Assembly (NCBI GenBank): GCA_029204045.2
Contig: CM055065.1
Location: 7,318,297 to 7,382,296 of the forward strand
Source of the DNA: Tillandsia leiboldiana
Taxonomy: Eukaryota; Streptophyta; Magnoliopsida; Poales; Bromeliaceae
DNA: 64,000 bases
Direction: 5' to 3'
The notes under the pieces were generated by a model. That model was given only the letters and a program-made list of their open reading frames with translations. It ran no database searches and had not been told where the DNA came from. A program made the position numbers and the translations under genes. This document shows positions 10,938 through 21,558 of this stretch, piece by piece (position 1 is the first letter of the stretch; each line of letters opens with the position of its first letter).

Positions 10938-12608
10938 ATGGTTGAAGGTGGAAACATCAACAGACCTCCGTTCTTCGATGGAACAAATTATGCGTACTAG
11001 AAAGTACGGATGAAAGCCTTTTTAATTTCCATCGACGAACGGGTGTGGCAATCAATTGAATTAGGATGGTCTAATCCAACTGAAATTATTGCTGATGTTC
11101 GCACCATCAAACCTAGGTCGAAATGGACCAAGGAAGAGATTGATTTATCTTCTTACAATGGCAAAGGGATTAATGCTCTATTTAATGCTTTGTCTCAAAC
11201 TGAGTTCTCTCGCGTCTCGGCATGTGAGACTGCGAAAGAAATCTGGGATGTTCTTCAAGTTACACATGAGGGAACTAACCTAGTGAAGATTCAAAAACTG
11301 CAAATGCTTACGAGCAAGTTTGACTCTATTTTCATGGCAGAAAATGAATCATTCACAGATTATTATACACGATTGCAAGGACATCGTGAACACATGTGCT
11401 AACTTGGGAGAGAAGATTCCAGAATTTAAAATTGTAAGAAAGATCTTAAGAACTCTTCCTGAAAGATTTCGATCCAAGGTTACGGCCATTGAAACTATTA
11501 AACACCCGGACGAAATCCGTGTAGAAGAATTAGTTGGTTCATTACAAACTTATGAAATGACATTTCCTACTAACTATTCTTCTGGAAAGACATCCTCTTC
11601 TAAGTCTTCAGGTTATGCATTGAAAACAATAAAAGAAGAAGACGCGGATTCATCCTCCTCAGACGATGACGAGAACCTATCTATGGAGGACTTTGAGAAG
11701 CAGCTCGCTCTCTTGACAAGGAAGTTTCGCCGAAACTTTCGAAGGGGTAATTCAAGTAAAACTCCATCCTTCGGAAAGTCGAAGAAAGGCAAGGGTTCTT
11801 CAAGTTACAAGTCAAGAGAGCAAGAGAATTTTTCAAAGGATAAGAAAAGTTCAGAGGGACAAGTCCAATGCTTCAAGTGCCGAGGGTACGGCCATATTTC
11901 AACGGAGTGTCCAAATAAAAATCCGTCAAAGAAGAAAGTGATGCAAGCCGTCACTTGGGATGACACCTCATCGTCAAATGAGTCATCGTCAAGTGATGAA
12001 GAAGATAACGCAACGGCGTTCCACGCGTCCACATCTTCACCCTTCATGTGCTTAATGGCTAGTACATCCGAGTCATTGTCCAACTCCACTGTTGAAAAGA
12101 TTGCAACGGACGATGAATCGAATAATTCGGAAGGTGAAGACTTTGCTTTTGCCTACCATAAGCTTTTGAGGGATTCAAAGAAACTGGCAAAGCAAAATAA
12201 GAGTTTGAGAGGGAGATTGCAGGATCTCGAAGAAGAAGCAAAAAGGGCATCTTCTCTCTCAAACGCTCTTGAAGTGGAAAGGGATAATTTGATTAAAGTA
12301 AATGTTTCCCTTCAAGAGTCCAATGAGCTTCTCGAGAAAGAACATATAAAAATGGTGGATAAGGCAAATTATTTCTCGAAGCTTTACAACGAGGCTCGAC
12401 AGGAAAAAATGGAAATGACGAAGACCATCTTCCAACTCAAGGATGACTTGCAGCGATTTTCATCAGGAAGGAGTAAGTTGGATAAACTTCTTGGTCTTGG
12501 TCAACAAATCGGTTCGGCCTCGGATACACTCAAACTGGAGACATTCCTAGTTCGAGTGGGACGGTCTTTGTGCCCCAGTCGGTATCTCCTCCTCCGACAC
12601 CGGAATTG
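10938..12608 (+). pseudogene. SIRE gag (broken), contig Y copy
   Basis: The reading starts at ATG 10938 and opens with a typical copia gag start (FDGTNY), but the expected tryptophan codon is TAG (10998-11000), so the first product would be 20 residues. The frame resumes at 11010. Further on come the copia gag domain, an acidic serine-rich stretch, the zinc knuckle CFKCRGYGHISTEC, a long coiled coil, then a linker. An extra G near 11380 and a missing A near 12507 shift the frame. Both are in homopolymers and absent from the copy at 29064-32531, so they are probably sequencing errors. The stop is shared by both copies and so is real. The family role is the virus-like particle coat that packages element RNA in the cytoplasm. 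Confidence 0.88.
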
Positions 12609-14475
12609 ACGACAAACAACGACAACAAACCTACTTCATCCTCTTCGGGATCGACAAACACTAAGGTATGTTTTCGTTGTGGTTTTTCAGGGCACATAAG
12701 AAGAAATTGCAAGAATGGAGCGCAAAGATCAAATCAAGCACATCTTGCAACTACTACCAATAAGTTCATTTCCTGCAAATCAAAGAAGGATCTTTCAAAA
12801 GGAAAGAACATCGGTAGTTCATCAAACAAGATGACGACGTCAAGGAAAAGCGATGGATCAATCAAGACGCTTTCACCAAAGGTATCAACTTCACAATCAT
12901 TTCCGACGTACACCAAAACTCGAAAGGTTTGGGTACGCAAAGGTGAAATCTTCCCTTGTCTTGTTACTAATATTTCCTTGCATGCGTATGATAATTCGTC
13001 TTGGTATCTGGATAGCGGTTGTTCCCGTCACATGACCGGTGACAAAAACTGCTTTCAAAATTTTGAGAAAATCTCCGGAGGACTTGTTGTTTTCGGAGAT
13101 GGTCGATCTTCCAAAATTGTTGGAAAAGGAACTGTAGCTATTCCAGATGGCCCGGTACTTAATAATGTGTTATTGTTGAAGGCCTTAAGACTAACCTCAT
13201 AAGTATTAGTCAACTTGCGACAATGGTTATTCAGTTAATTTTTCATCTGTTGAATGTGTTGTAACTGATAAGGACCATGTTTTCTTTTTAAAGGGGGTTA
13301 GATCTGAAAACAATTGTTATGTCGTTCCAAATAAAATTTCTGAAAACTGTAACTTAGCCTCTTTGAATAATGAAACACTTTGGCATGAAAGGCTAGGTCA
13401 CATAAATTTTAAGGAACTTGCTAGAATTTCAAACAAAGACGTGGTCAAGGGGGTTCCAAAACTTTTACTTAAACAAAACATTGTGTGTGGTGGTTGTCAA
13501 AAGGGGAAACAATCTAGGACTGCACACAAGAACTTGAACCACGTTGGTACTAAACGGCCTTTGGAACTTTTGCACATGGATTTAATGGGGCCGACTCGTC
13601 AACCATCTTTGGGAGGTAAATGGTATATTTTCTTATTGGTTGATGATTTCTCTAGATACTCATGGGTAGCATTTTTAAAAGAGAAAGCTGATAATTTTGA
13701 TTCTTTTCACGAGATTTGCCATCGTATTATGATTGAAAAGAATGAAAAGATCATTCGTGTTAGAAGTGATAGAGGTGGAGAATTCATAAATTCTAAATTT
13801 ATTGATTTTTGCACTTCCAACGGCATTAAACATGAATTCTCAGCACCCTATACACCTCAACAGAATGGTGTAGTCGAGCGCAAAAACAGGGTTGTTCAAG
13901 AGATGGCACGTGTTATGCTTCATAGCCGGAATTTACCGTTATATTTTTGGGCTGAAGCTGTGAACACTGCCGTCTATGTTATTAATCGAGTTTATTTGCG
14001 CCCGGGAACCTTAAATACACCATATGAACTATGGTTCTGTAGAAAACCAAACATCAAATATTTTCGTATCTTTGGGAGTCGGTGTTACATTTTACGTGAC
14101 CGCGAAAATCTTGAAAATTTTGACTCTCGAAGTGACGAAGGGATTTTTATGGGTTATTCTACAAACAGTAGAGCATATCGGGTATTTAACTTGGAATCTA
14201 AAACGATAGTAGAATCTATAAATGTTAAAGTAGATGAAACTTTCCACTTTGCATCTGATAAATCTACCCCTGATATCTCTCTTGATGATGATACTCCTGC
14301 AAATGCATCTTCTCATAACAATTCTTTCGATAATGATGATGCATCTAATGGTTCTTCATGTTTATCTGATGTGCAGGAATCATCTCATGTACCTCCGACT
14401 ACTCCATTACCTCAAACGTTACGCATCTCCAAGGATCATCCTGAATCAAACATTATTGGAGACCCACAAGAATGA
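12609..14475 (+). pseudogene. SIRE second zinc knuckle, protease and integrase (broken), contig Y copy
   Basis: Reads a second knuckle CFRCGFSGHIRRNC, the aspartic-protease core LDSGCSRHMTG, the pre-integrase motif LWHERLGHINF, and the integrase core with LLHMDLMGPT, SDRGGEF and APYTPQQNGVVERKNR, in the order protease-integrase-RT that defines Ty1-copia. Missing T residues near 13173 and 13217 break the frame between protease and integrase; the Z copy is open there. A TGA at 14473-14475 ends the frame in both copies. Protease and integrase would cut the polyprotein and insert the cDNA. Confidence 0.88.
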
Positions 14476-16057
14476 GTCAGAACTCGGAGACAGTTGGTTT
14501 GTGGATTCGCTTGTTACGTTTCCTTAATCGAACCAAAGAACGTCGATGAAGCTCTTCAGGATGACTACTGGATTAAAGCAATGCAGGAAGAGCTCCATCA
14601 GTTTGAACGAAACAAAGTCTGGGAATTAACGACGCCTCCGGAGCAACACAATGTGATTGGTACTAAATGGATTTTTAAGAACAAAAAAAATAAGGATGGT
14701 ACCATCATCAGAAACAAAGCACGTTTAGTTGCTCAAGGCTACTCTCAAATAGAAGGTATGGACTTTGATGAAACTTTCGCCCCTGTAGCTAGACTCGAGT
14801 CCATTCGTATCCTATTTGCGATAGCTTGTCATTTTAAAATAAAACTTTTTCAAATGGACGTTAAGAGCGCGTTTTTAAATGGGTTTTTAAATGAGGAAGT
14901 TTATGTGGCTCAACCGAAAGGTTTTGTAGACCTTAAACTACCTAACTATGTTTTTCGTTTGAAAAAAGCTCTTTACGGTCTAAAACAAGCACCGCGAGCG
15001 TGGTACGAAAGGTTAACGAAGCACCTTTTGGATAAGGGCTATACTCGAGGGGGAGCAGACAGGACTCTCTTTGTGAAGCATTATCAAAATAACTTCATTG
15101 TAGCACAAATCTATGTTGATGACATTGTTTTTGGTGCAACAAGAGATAATGATGCTTCTAAATTCGCTGAAACCATGGAAAGCGAATTTGAGATGTCCAT
15201 GATGGGCGAATTGACATATTTTCTTGGATTGCAAGTAAAACAAAGTGATGATGGCATCCATCTATGTCAATCCAAGTATGCAATGGAGTTGGTCAAAAAG
15301 TTTGGTTTAGAAAATTCTAAGATTTTCCGACTCCGATGGGAACTAGCAATAAGGGTTTAGGGAGTGAATCTCTCAGTGAGAATGTAGACGAGAAACTTTA
15401 TCGCAGCATGATTGGAAGTCTACTTTACCTCACGGCTAGTCGCCCGGACATATCCTTTAGTGTTGGGATTTGCGCGAGATATCAATCAGCACCAAAGGAG
15501 GTTCACCTGAAAGCGGTGAAACGGATCATCCGGTACATCAAAGGAACCATAAAGTTCGGAATTTGGTATCCTATGGGAACAAGTCTAGATATTGTAGGAT
15601 ACTCAGATGCCGATTGGGCAGGATCAGTGGATGATCGGAAGAGTACGAGTGGTGCATGTTTTTATCTTGGCCATTGCCTTGTTGCGTGGCATAGTAAAAA
15701 GCAAAACTGCATTGCAATCTCGACTGCCGAAGCGGAATACATCTCAGCGGGTAGTTGTTCAACCCAACTCATTTGGATGAAAAGTGTGTTGAGCGACTTT
15801 CGAATTTCAGCAACTTCGGTAACGATTCTCTGTGACAACACCAGTGCTATAAACATTTCCAAAACCCTGTGTTGCACTCAAGAACAAAACACATTGAACT
15901 TAGATATCATTTTCTTAGAGAGCTAGTTGAATCAAATATTCTTCAACTTTCATATATTTCAACTGAAGATCAATTAGCTGACATTTTAACAAAACCTTTG
16001 GATCAAAAACGTTTTATTCATTTGCGAAAGGCAATTGGAATGCTTTCCTTGAAATAA
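14476..16057 (+). pseudogene. SIRE reverse transcriptase and RNase H (broken), contig Y copy
   Basis: Continues the gag-pol frame after the shared TGA. RT motifs include MDVKSAFLNG, LKQAPRAWYE and the catalytic YVDD near 15113; RNase H motifs include SDADWAGSVDDRKSTSG, STAEAEYIS and the CDNTSA block, ending at TAA-type stop 16055-16057. One-base losses in A runs near 15322 and 15862 shift the frame; the Z copy lacks them but has its own (see 27480-29045). Apart from these, all catalytic residues I can check are present. It converts element RNA to DNA. Confidence 0.9.
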
Positions 16058-17600
16058 TTTCTTTTTGAAACCAATTCTTAGGTTAGGTTTTGTTTTTGTG
16101 TTTTTGTTCTTTACCTATGCTTGAACATAGAACATTAATTGAGCATTAGTTATATTGACTTTAACTGCATTCTTTCACGCATTTAGAAATTTATTATGCT
16201 TTTGATATCATAATATTTCAGTTGATGCAGTGATCATTTATATCAATTAAGTCATCTTTTAAGTGATCAAAGTCAATTTCTCTCTCAATGATCTCTTGGT
16301 ATAGTTATTATCTTATTTGACTATTTAGTCGAGTATGAAATCGAGATCAATGTTTGGTTGAATACCTTATATATTAAATAATTGATAGCCAATTGAGGGG
16401 GAGTCAAAGAAATGTAATATGCTCAAAAGATGTGGAAAGAGTTACATCCCAATGAGGAGTGTGAAAACTACCACCACATGGAGAAAAGAGCTACCACCTC
16501 GGTCGTCCGAGTACTGTGTGCAGCTACCACATGTATACCAAGCATGGTTTTTCATATTTGATTAAATAAAATGCATATTGAAATACTTGACTCTGTCAAA
16601 TTTCAAGGTTGGTATAAGGTGGGATTTTAATGAAAGATGCTCAAAGAGCCACTCTCTTCAACAAATTGTCTAGATACATTATCTATTATATTTGGGATTT
16701 CAAACATCTATTGATCTTGGTATTTCATTTTCTTTACCAAATTGATGATTTGATAAAGGCATTACGCATAAGATCATGTTAGATGTGATTGAAGTTGTTC
16801 AACTTTAAGGGATTTAATTTTTATAAATTTTCGTTTCGTTATTTGAATATTCTTGATAGATTTGGCATAATCTATTTCTTGTTGTATGAAACGATGATTT
16901 TTATTTAAAGTTGATACACAAAGGTGCTTACAATCTTTTTCTGGAATTTCTGGAATTTTTCTGAATTTTTCTGAAGAAAAAGTTTGGAGCCGGTCTGGAC
17001 TGGACAAGCTGATCCGGACCCCGAACGCAGGAAAATCCTGCGGGTAGCCGATCCGGACTGGATTCTTCAGGCAGTCCGGACCGCGGCTAGGGTTTTATTA
17101 AGAACAAAAGGGATTTGATTTCTTTTACCTCAATCTTTTGTTCAAAAGTCTCCAGAGCTTCTCTCTCTAGAACTCAAGCATTTTGGAGCCTTCCCAACTC
17201 GTTTTCCTCAAATCAAAGTGAGTTTTCTTGATCAAAATCTCGGTTTTTCACAGGTTTTCTATATTTTTCTCAAAACGTGATGCAAATCTCATATCTTTTT
17301 CGTTTGTGATTGGTTTTTGATCAAACTTCTTTTGAAATAAGAACTCTGGGAACATTAGTTTTGATTATATGCTAGGTTTTCTCTTGATAAACGGATTTTT
17401 GGCATTCGATTTCTAAAAATTTGGTTTTAGGGCATATAATAGGAATTTTCGAAAATCATGGAATTGATCTATTTTTAAAATTCTTTTTGCAAAACTAATT
17501 TGATTCCTAGTCTCTCTACATGATAATGATTGTTTAGGTACAATTTTTCAAATTTTCGAAAATAAATAATTTTTGTCGTGTTCTTGAGTTGTTGTTCACA
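16058..17600 (+). other. SIRE post-pol spacer with intron-like segment
   Basis: AT-rich, with no pol coding. A CT-rich leader (17150-17215) leads to a strong donor-like AAA|GTGAGT at 17217/17218, and GTTCACAG at 17594-17601 would be the acceptor just before the extra ORF. Two GTCCGGAC-related motifs lie at 16988-17095. I infer a spliced or separately promoted message for the extra ORF; sequence alone cannot show it. Confidence 0.45.
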
Positions 17601-17630
17601 GGACACTTCCTTCTTAAAGCACAAACAGCA

Positions 17631-18266
17631 ATGGAGTTTGGATGGATCATCTTTCTGCTAGTTGCAATGGTTCACACGAAAGCAACGACCAAGCCTAAGA
17701 GGGCTAAGAAGACAAAGAAAACTCGAGATGACTCCGAGACGGATTCAGAAAGTGAATCAATCGACTGGAATGAGTTGGTGGTTGAAGCGACAGTTCCTAC
17801 TGCTCCCAACAGGAAAGAACTTGCTGAAACCTCTAAAGCAAAGGCGCAGGATATTGCTGATGAGGAAGACGAATTGTATGTCAAGAACAAAAAGCTCAAG
17901 AAGTCCAAACACTACACTAGATAGGAAAATGTCAAGGGAAGTGGAATTCAAATCACTGAATCCTTCTCTAGAGCACACTCGGTACCTAGAGAATCCCCAT
18001 GGGCTGAAGACCAGCATGCATCATCTGCCTCTACAGCTCGTCCAGCGACGTCAAGGAGAAACGCTCTAGAAGCTACCGTATTGGCCTCCATTCATCAGGA
18101 CCAAAGAAGACTTTCTGCTGACCAAGAGAAATTGACATTAGGTCTCCGGCAAATGGCCACTGAACAAAAACAGATGAAGAAGAAATGTTCCAAAATATCA
18201 CGTATGCTGAAAGGGATTTTGAACAAGATAAACGATACCAGTTCAGACAGTTCTGATTTGGCTTGA
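17631..18266 (+). pseudogene. Extra downstream ORF of the SIRE-like element (env-like position)
   Basis: One frame runs from ATG 17631 to TGA 18264-18266, about 211 codons, with a single TAG at 17922-17924 that both contig copies share. The N-terminus has a short hydrophobic stretch (GWIIFLLVAMV), then a very basic patch (KPKRAKKTKK), an acidic serine-rich stretch, and a C-terminal heptad-like helix (about residues 150-205) that should form a coiled coil. SIRE/Maximus elements are known to carry an extra ORF here, often called env-like, with coiled-coil potential. The function is unproven, and the hydrophobic segment is too short to call a membrane span with confidence. Confidence 0.6.
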
Positions 18267-19037
18267 TCTTTGGCCTATATGCTCTAACTTTAATCTTCTT
18301 GTGCAGGTTTCCAGTTTTAGCTTTTTAGTTTTAGCTCTCAAACTGTTGGTTCTTGAACTTGTTAACTATTCTCTCCATTTTGTAATTTTGGCTTAGTTTT
18401 GTGACAAAAAGGGGGAGAGAGTTTAGAGAACTTTGAACAGTGATTGAACAGTGAACTGTGCTCGATTGACAATGATTGAGAGAACGTGAACTATGAAGGT
18501 AAGTATAACTTCAACTTTTGGGTTTTATGTGCTCGATTGACAATGATTGAGAGAACGTGAATTATGAAGGTAAGTATAACTTCAACTTTTGGGTTTTATA
18601 TGTGTTTTGATGCATGCCTCCGCTAACTATTCGACTAACTATTTGGGCATGTAATATAACTAACAAGTTGCTGTTAACTAACCTTTCTATGACATTTGGA
18701 TTTTTATTGCTTAGAAGATATGTCGATTTTTGATTATGAGTTTCTTACATATCTGAATTTGAAAATGTCATGATGAGTATAAACTCTATCTCTGTGATTG
18801 GCTTTGATTGTTGAAAATTCTTGAGGTTACTAACGATTTTTTGTGTCAAGAATGATTTCTTTTGCAGAGAATACAGATGTCTAAGTCTAGAGTCTGTTTT
18901 AGGAGTTTAACTCATGTATTTATCTTTATTTGGATCTCATTGTAAATTTTTGTTGTATGGTGATATCAACAAAAATATCTTTTTGAATTTTCTTGAGTGG
19001 ATTTGTGTTTTGCCACGAAACCGCCAAAGGGGGAGAT
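18267..19037 (+). other. SIRE 3' untranslated region with duplicated polypurine-like tracts
   Basis: No ORF. AAAAAGGGGGAGAGA (18406-18420) closely resembles the true polypurine tract at 19026-19036. Between them a 71-bp segment starting TGCTCGATTGACAATG is repeated in tandem (18459-18600). Confidence 0.75.
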
Positions 19038-20292
19038 TGTTACGGAATTTGAGTTGGCGTATTTCGTGAAATCGGTTAAGTCTTAAAGATTGAAGATGAA
19101 AAAGTTGGATCATTTACCTCAATCTCAAGAAAGAAGAATCCAAATGGATCAGGTACGTTTTACTAAAGAATTTTGATGATCCAAATACTTAGTATAGTGT
19201 AGAAACACTTGGATGAATTTTTGATTGCATAAAAATAAAAAACTGGACATTTTACATGTTCAGAGTCCGGACCGGGCATTACAGTCCGGACCCCGAACAT
19301 AGGTTAGTTCGTGTATAATTCCAGTCCGGATCATGGATTACAGTCGGGACCCCGAACGTGGAATTTGCAAGAAATGCATGAACAGTCCGGACCGTGGATT
19401 GCAGTCCGGACCCCGAATGTCGTCTTTTCTGGAAAAAGTCTGTTTCGCTGAAGCAGTCCGGACCGTCAATTCCAGTCTGGACTGTCGTCCTGTAAAATTC
19501 CAGAATTGGTTAGTTTTTGATGCTTATCCTCTTCCAATGGTTTCTAACCTATAAATAGACCCTATGATTCATCTTTTAGGGGAGGGAAAAAATATGACCG
19601 AAATAGAAATATTCCACATATAGAGAAGAAAGGAAATACTAGATTTAATTCTATGTTTCTTCATCTATATTATTAATTTGATTCTAGGTTTTCCAAACTC
19701 AGATTTTGAGTAGAATCAAATTAATGAATACTTAGATGGTATTTCCGATCTATTTCTAATCTAAGTATTCGGCGGATCATCACCACCCAAAAACAACGAT
19801 TTATCCCAAAATCGGCGCGTGGACTCGCGTGACCTTGTGGATTCAAGGTGCAACTGCTCTCGTGGATTCGGAGCGAGGTACGTTCGTGGATTCGAAGCGT
19901 GCTACTGGGTGAAGACCGTGGATTCCGTCGGACGTCGTGGATTCGACGTTGGACGTTGTGGATTCGGCGTTGGACGCAGATCGTGGATTCGAGAAGTGTT
20001 GCGGAGCGAGCGGAGAAGATCAACTAGGAGCGTATGGAAAAGGTTGAGTCGTCTGTGAGTACGGTATATCACCTTGTACGTGTTTAATTCTAGTGGATTT
20101 CGCCGTGTGATCGGTCCCGTGGTTTTTTACTCCGGATTGGAGTTTTCCACGTAAAAATCTTGCGTGTTTATTTTTATTTCCGCATTGGGTTTTATTGCGC
20201 AATGATTTTTTGAGTGTTTATTGTTTGCACCTATTCACCCCCCTCTAGGTATTTTTTCTCCTATTTAGATCCAATTTATACATAACCCAACA
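19038..20292 (+). repeat. 3' LTR of the SIRE-like element
   Basis: 1255 bp, the same length as the 5' LTR. It contains the GTCCGGAC cluster (19263-19490), TATAAATA (19550-19557) and the CGTGGATTCG array (19845-19995). It is followed by the target duplication ACTGC (20293-20297). Confidence 0.92.
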
Positions 20293-21558
20293 ACTGCACC
20301 CTCGGTACTCAGTCGTACAAGCCTTTGCTCCAGCCAACATCGCATCCACAACACAATAATCAAATACCCCACAACACTCAAACAACACATGCTGTTTTTA
20401 CAAACCAGCAGAGAAGAGGGGGAATTTTCACTTGGGTACAGTCCTCCAAAAATTCCAAAAAAATCACGGTTGCGATCCTCGCGACGAGTAGATCCAAATC
20501 GAGTATTTATACACCCCGTTCTGACACCTATGGGCCAAGATATAAATAAAACACTGCGGTATGCCGAAATATCCACAAATAAAATCCTGTAGGAAACCAG
20601 TCCGAAAGAAGCATAAATATCACCTTCGAAGAGTCCTCCAAAAATTTATAAAAATATGGGTACGTTCCTCTCGAAGCATAGATATCAATTGAGTCCTTAA
20701 ACGCCTCATTCTGATGCTCGTAGACCGAGAAAATCCAACAATACTCCACCGCTGTCCCGTACCTCGCAGCGGTACAAAAGGTCACAGAAAAGCCTCGGGA
20801 ACCGTGCCAAAAACCCAAAATAAGCCAAAGTGATCAACACAAAAATCGAAGGCGTACCTCTCATGAACGCGTTGCCATGAAAATCGGCTCAAAAGTCCAT
20901 CGGGGTAGTCCAGGGGGTCTCTCGGATTGAAAAGCGACGGTAGAAGCCCAAAATCGAAGGAGCGTCGAAGTGCGCCGCGTCGCAGAAAACGCCGATACCG
21001 AGGCCTCCAAAAATCTCGAGGATCCATCAAAGAGTGGGGAAGAGGGAGGGGAGGAACTCCACTGAAGAACTCCCTCTAAGAGGAGCCTCGAAAAACCCAG
21101 CAAACGGAGAAACGGAGAAGGGAAGGGCCTATTTATAGGCTGGGGAGAACAAATCCGGAAATACCCGGGGTGTCCCCGGTTTCGGGCGCCGAAAACCGGG
21201 TCGGATGAAACCCGTCCGACCGGGCCCGAAACCAGCAGGAAGCGCCACGTCACCCCCGAACAGGCAACAGCCAAAACCGCCAACCGCCAAGCGCCGCAAG
21301 GCCCGCGCGGAGGCTGACGCGTGGCGCGCCCACGCGAGGGAACCGCGCATCAACGCGCGCCTGCCAGCCCACGCCGCATCGCCTACCACCTAATGTGCAC
21401 GCAGCCCGAGGCACTTGCCACGCCTGTTCGTGGACCGCGCCTGTTGAGCCAGCCACTGCCCTGCTACCACGCGTCCAAAGCCAGCCAACGAGAAGCCTCC
21501 ACGTGGCACGCCGCCCCCGCGCACCACGCTCGCCCGCGCGCCTGCCCGCGCCCGCGCT
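20293..21558 (-). mobile_element. 5' half of unit V (inverted copy in contig Y)
   Basis: Reverse complement of 195-1459 with few differences. Minus-strand frames such as 20861-21283 reproduce those at 469-891 and are non-coding shadows. Confidence 0.6.

Larger units (their letters stand above)
9650..20292 (+). mobile_element. Complete SIRE-like Ty1-copia retrotransposon
   Basis: A 10,643-bp element with two 1255-bp LTRs (9650-10904, 19038-20292; TGTTACGG...ACCCAACA) and the 5-bp duplication ACTGC on both sides (9645-9649, 20293-20297). TGGTATCGGAGC at 10907 is a primer-binding site of the initiator-methionine tRNA type. The polypurine tract AAAGGGGGAGA (19026-19036) precedes the 3' LTR. Internally it codes gag, protease, integrase, RT and RNase H in the copia order, then about 3 kb with an extra ORF, as in the SIRE/Maximus lineage. 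It sits inside unit V. This is the inverted twin of the element split between contigs X and Z, so probably not a second insertion. Confidence 0.92.
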
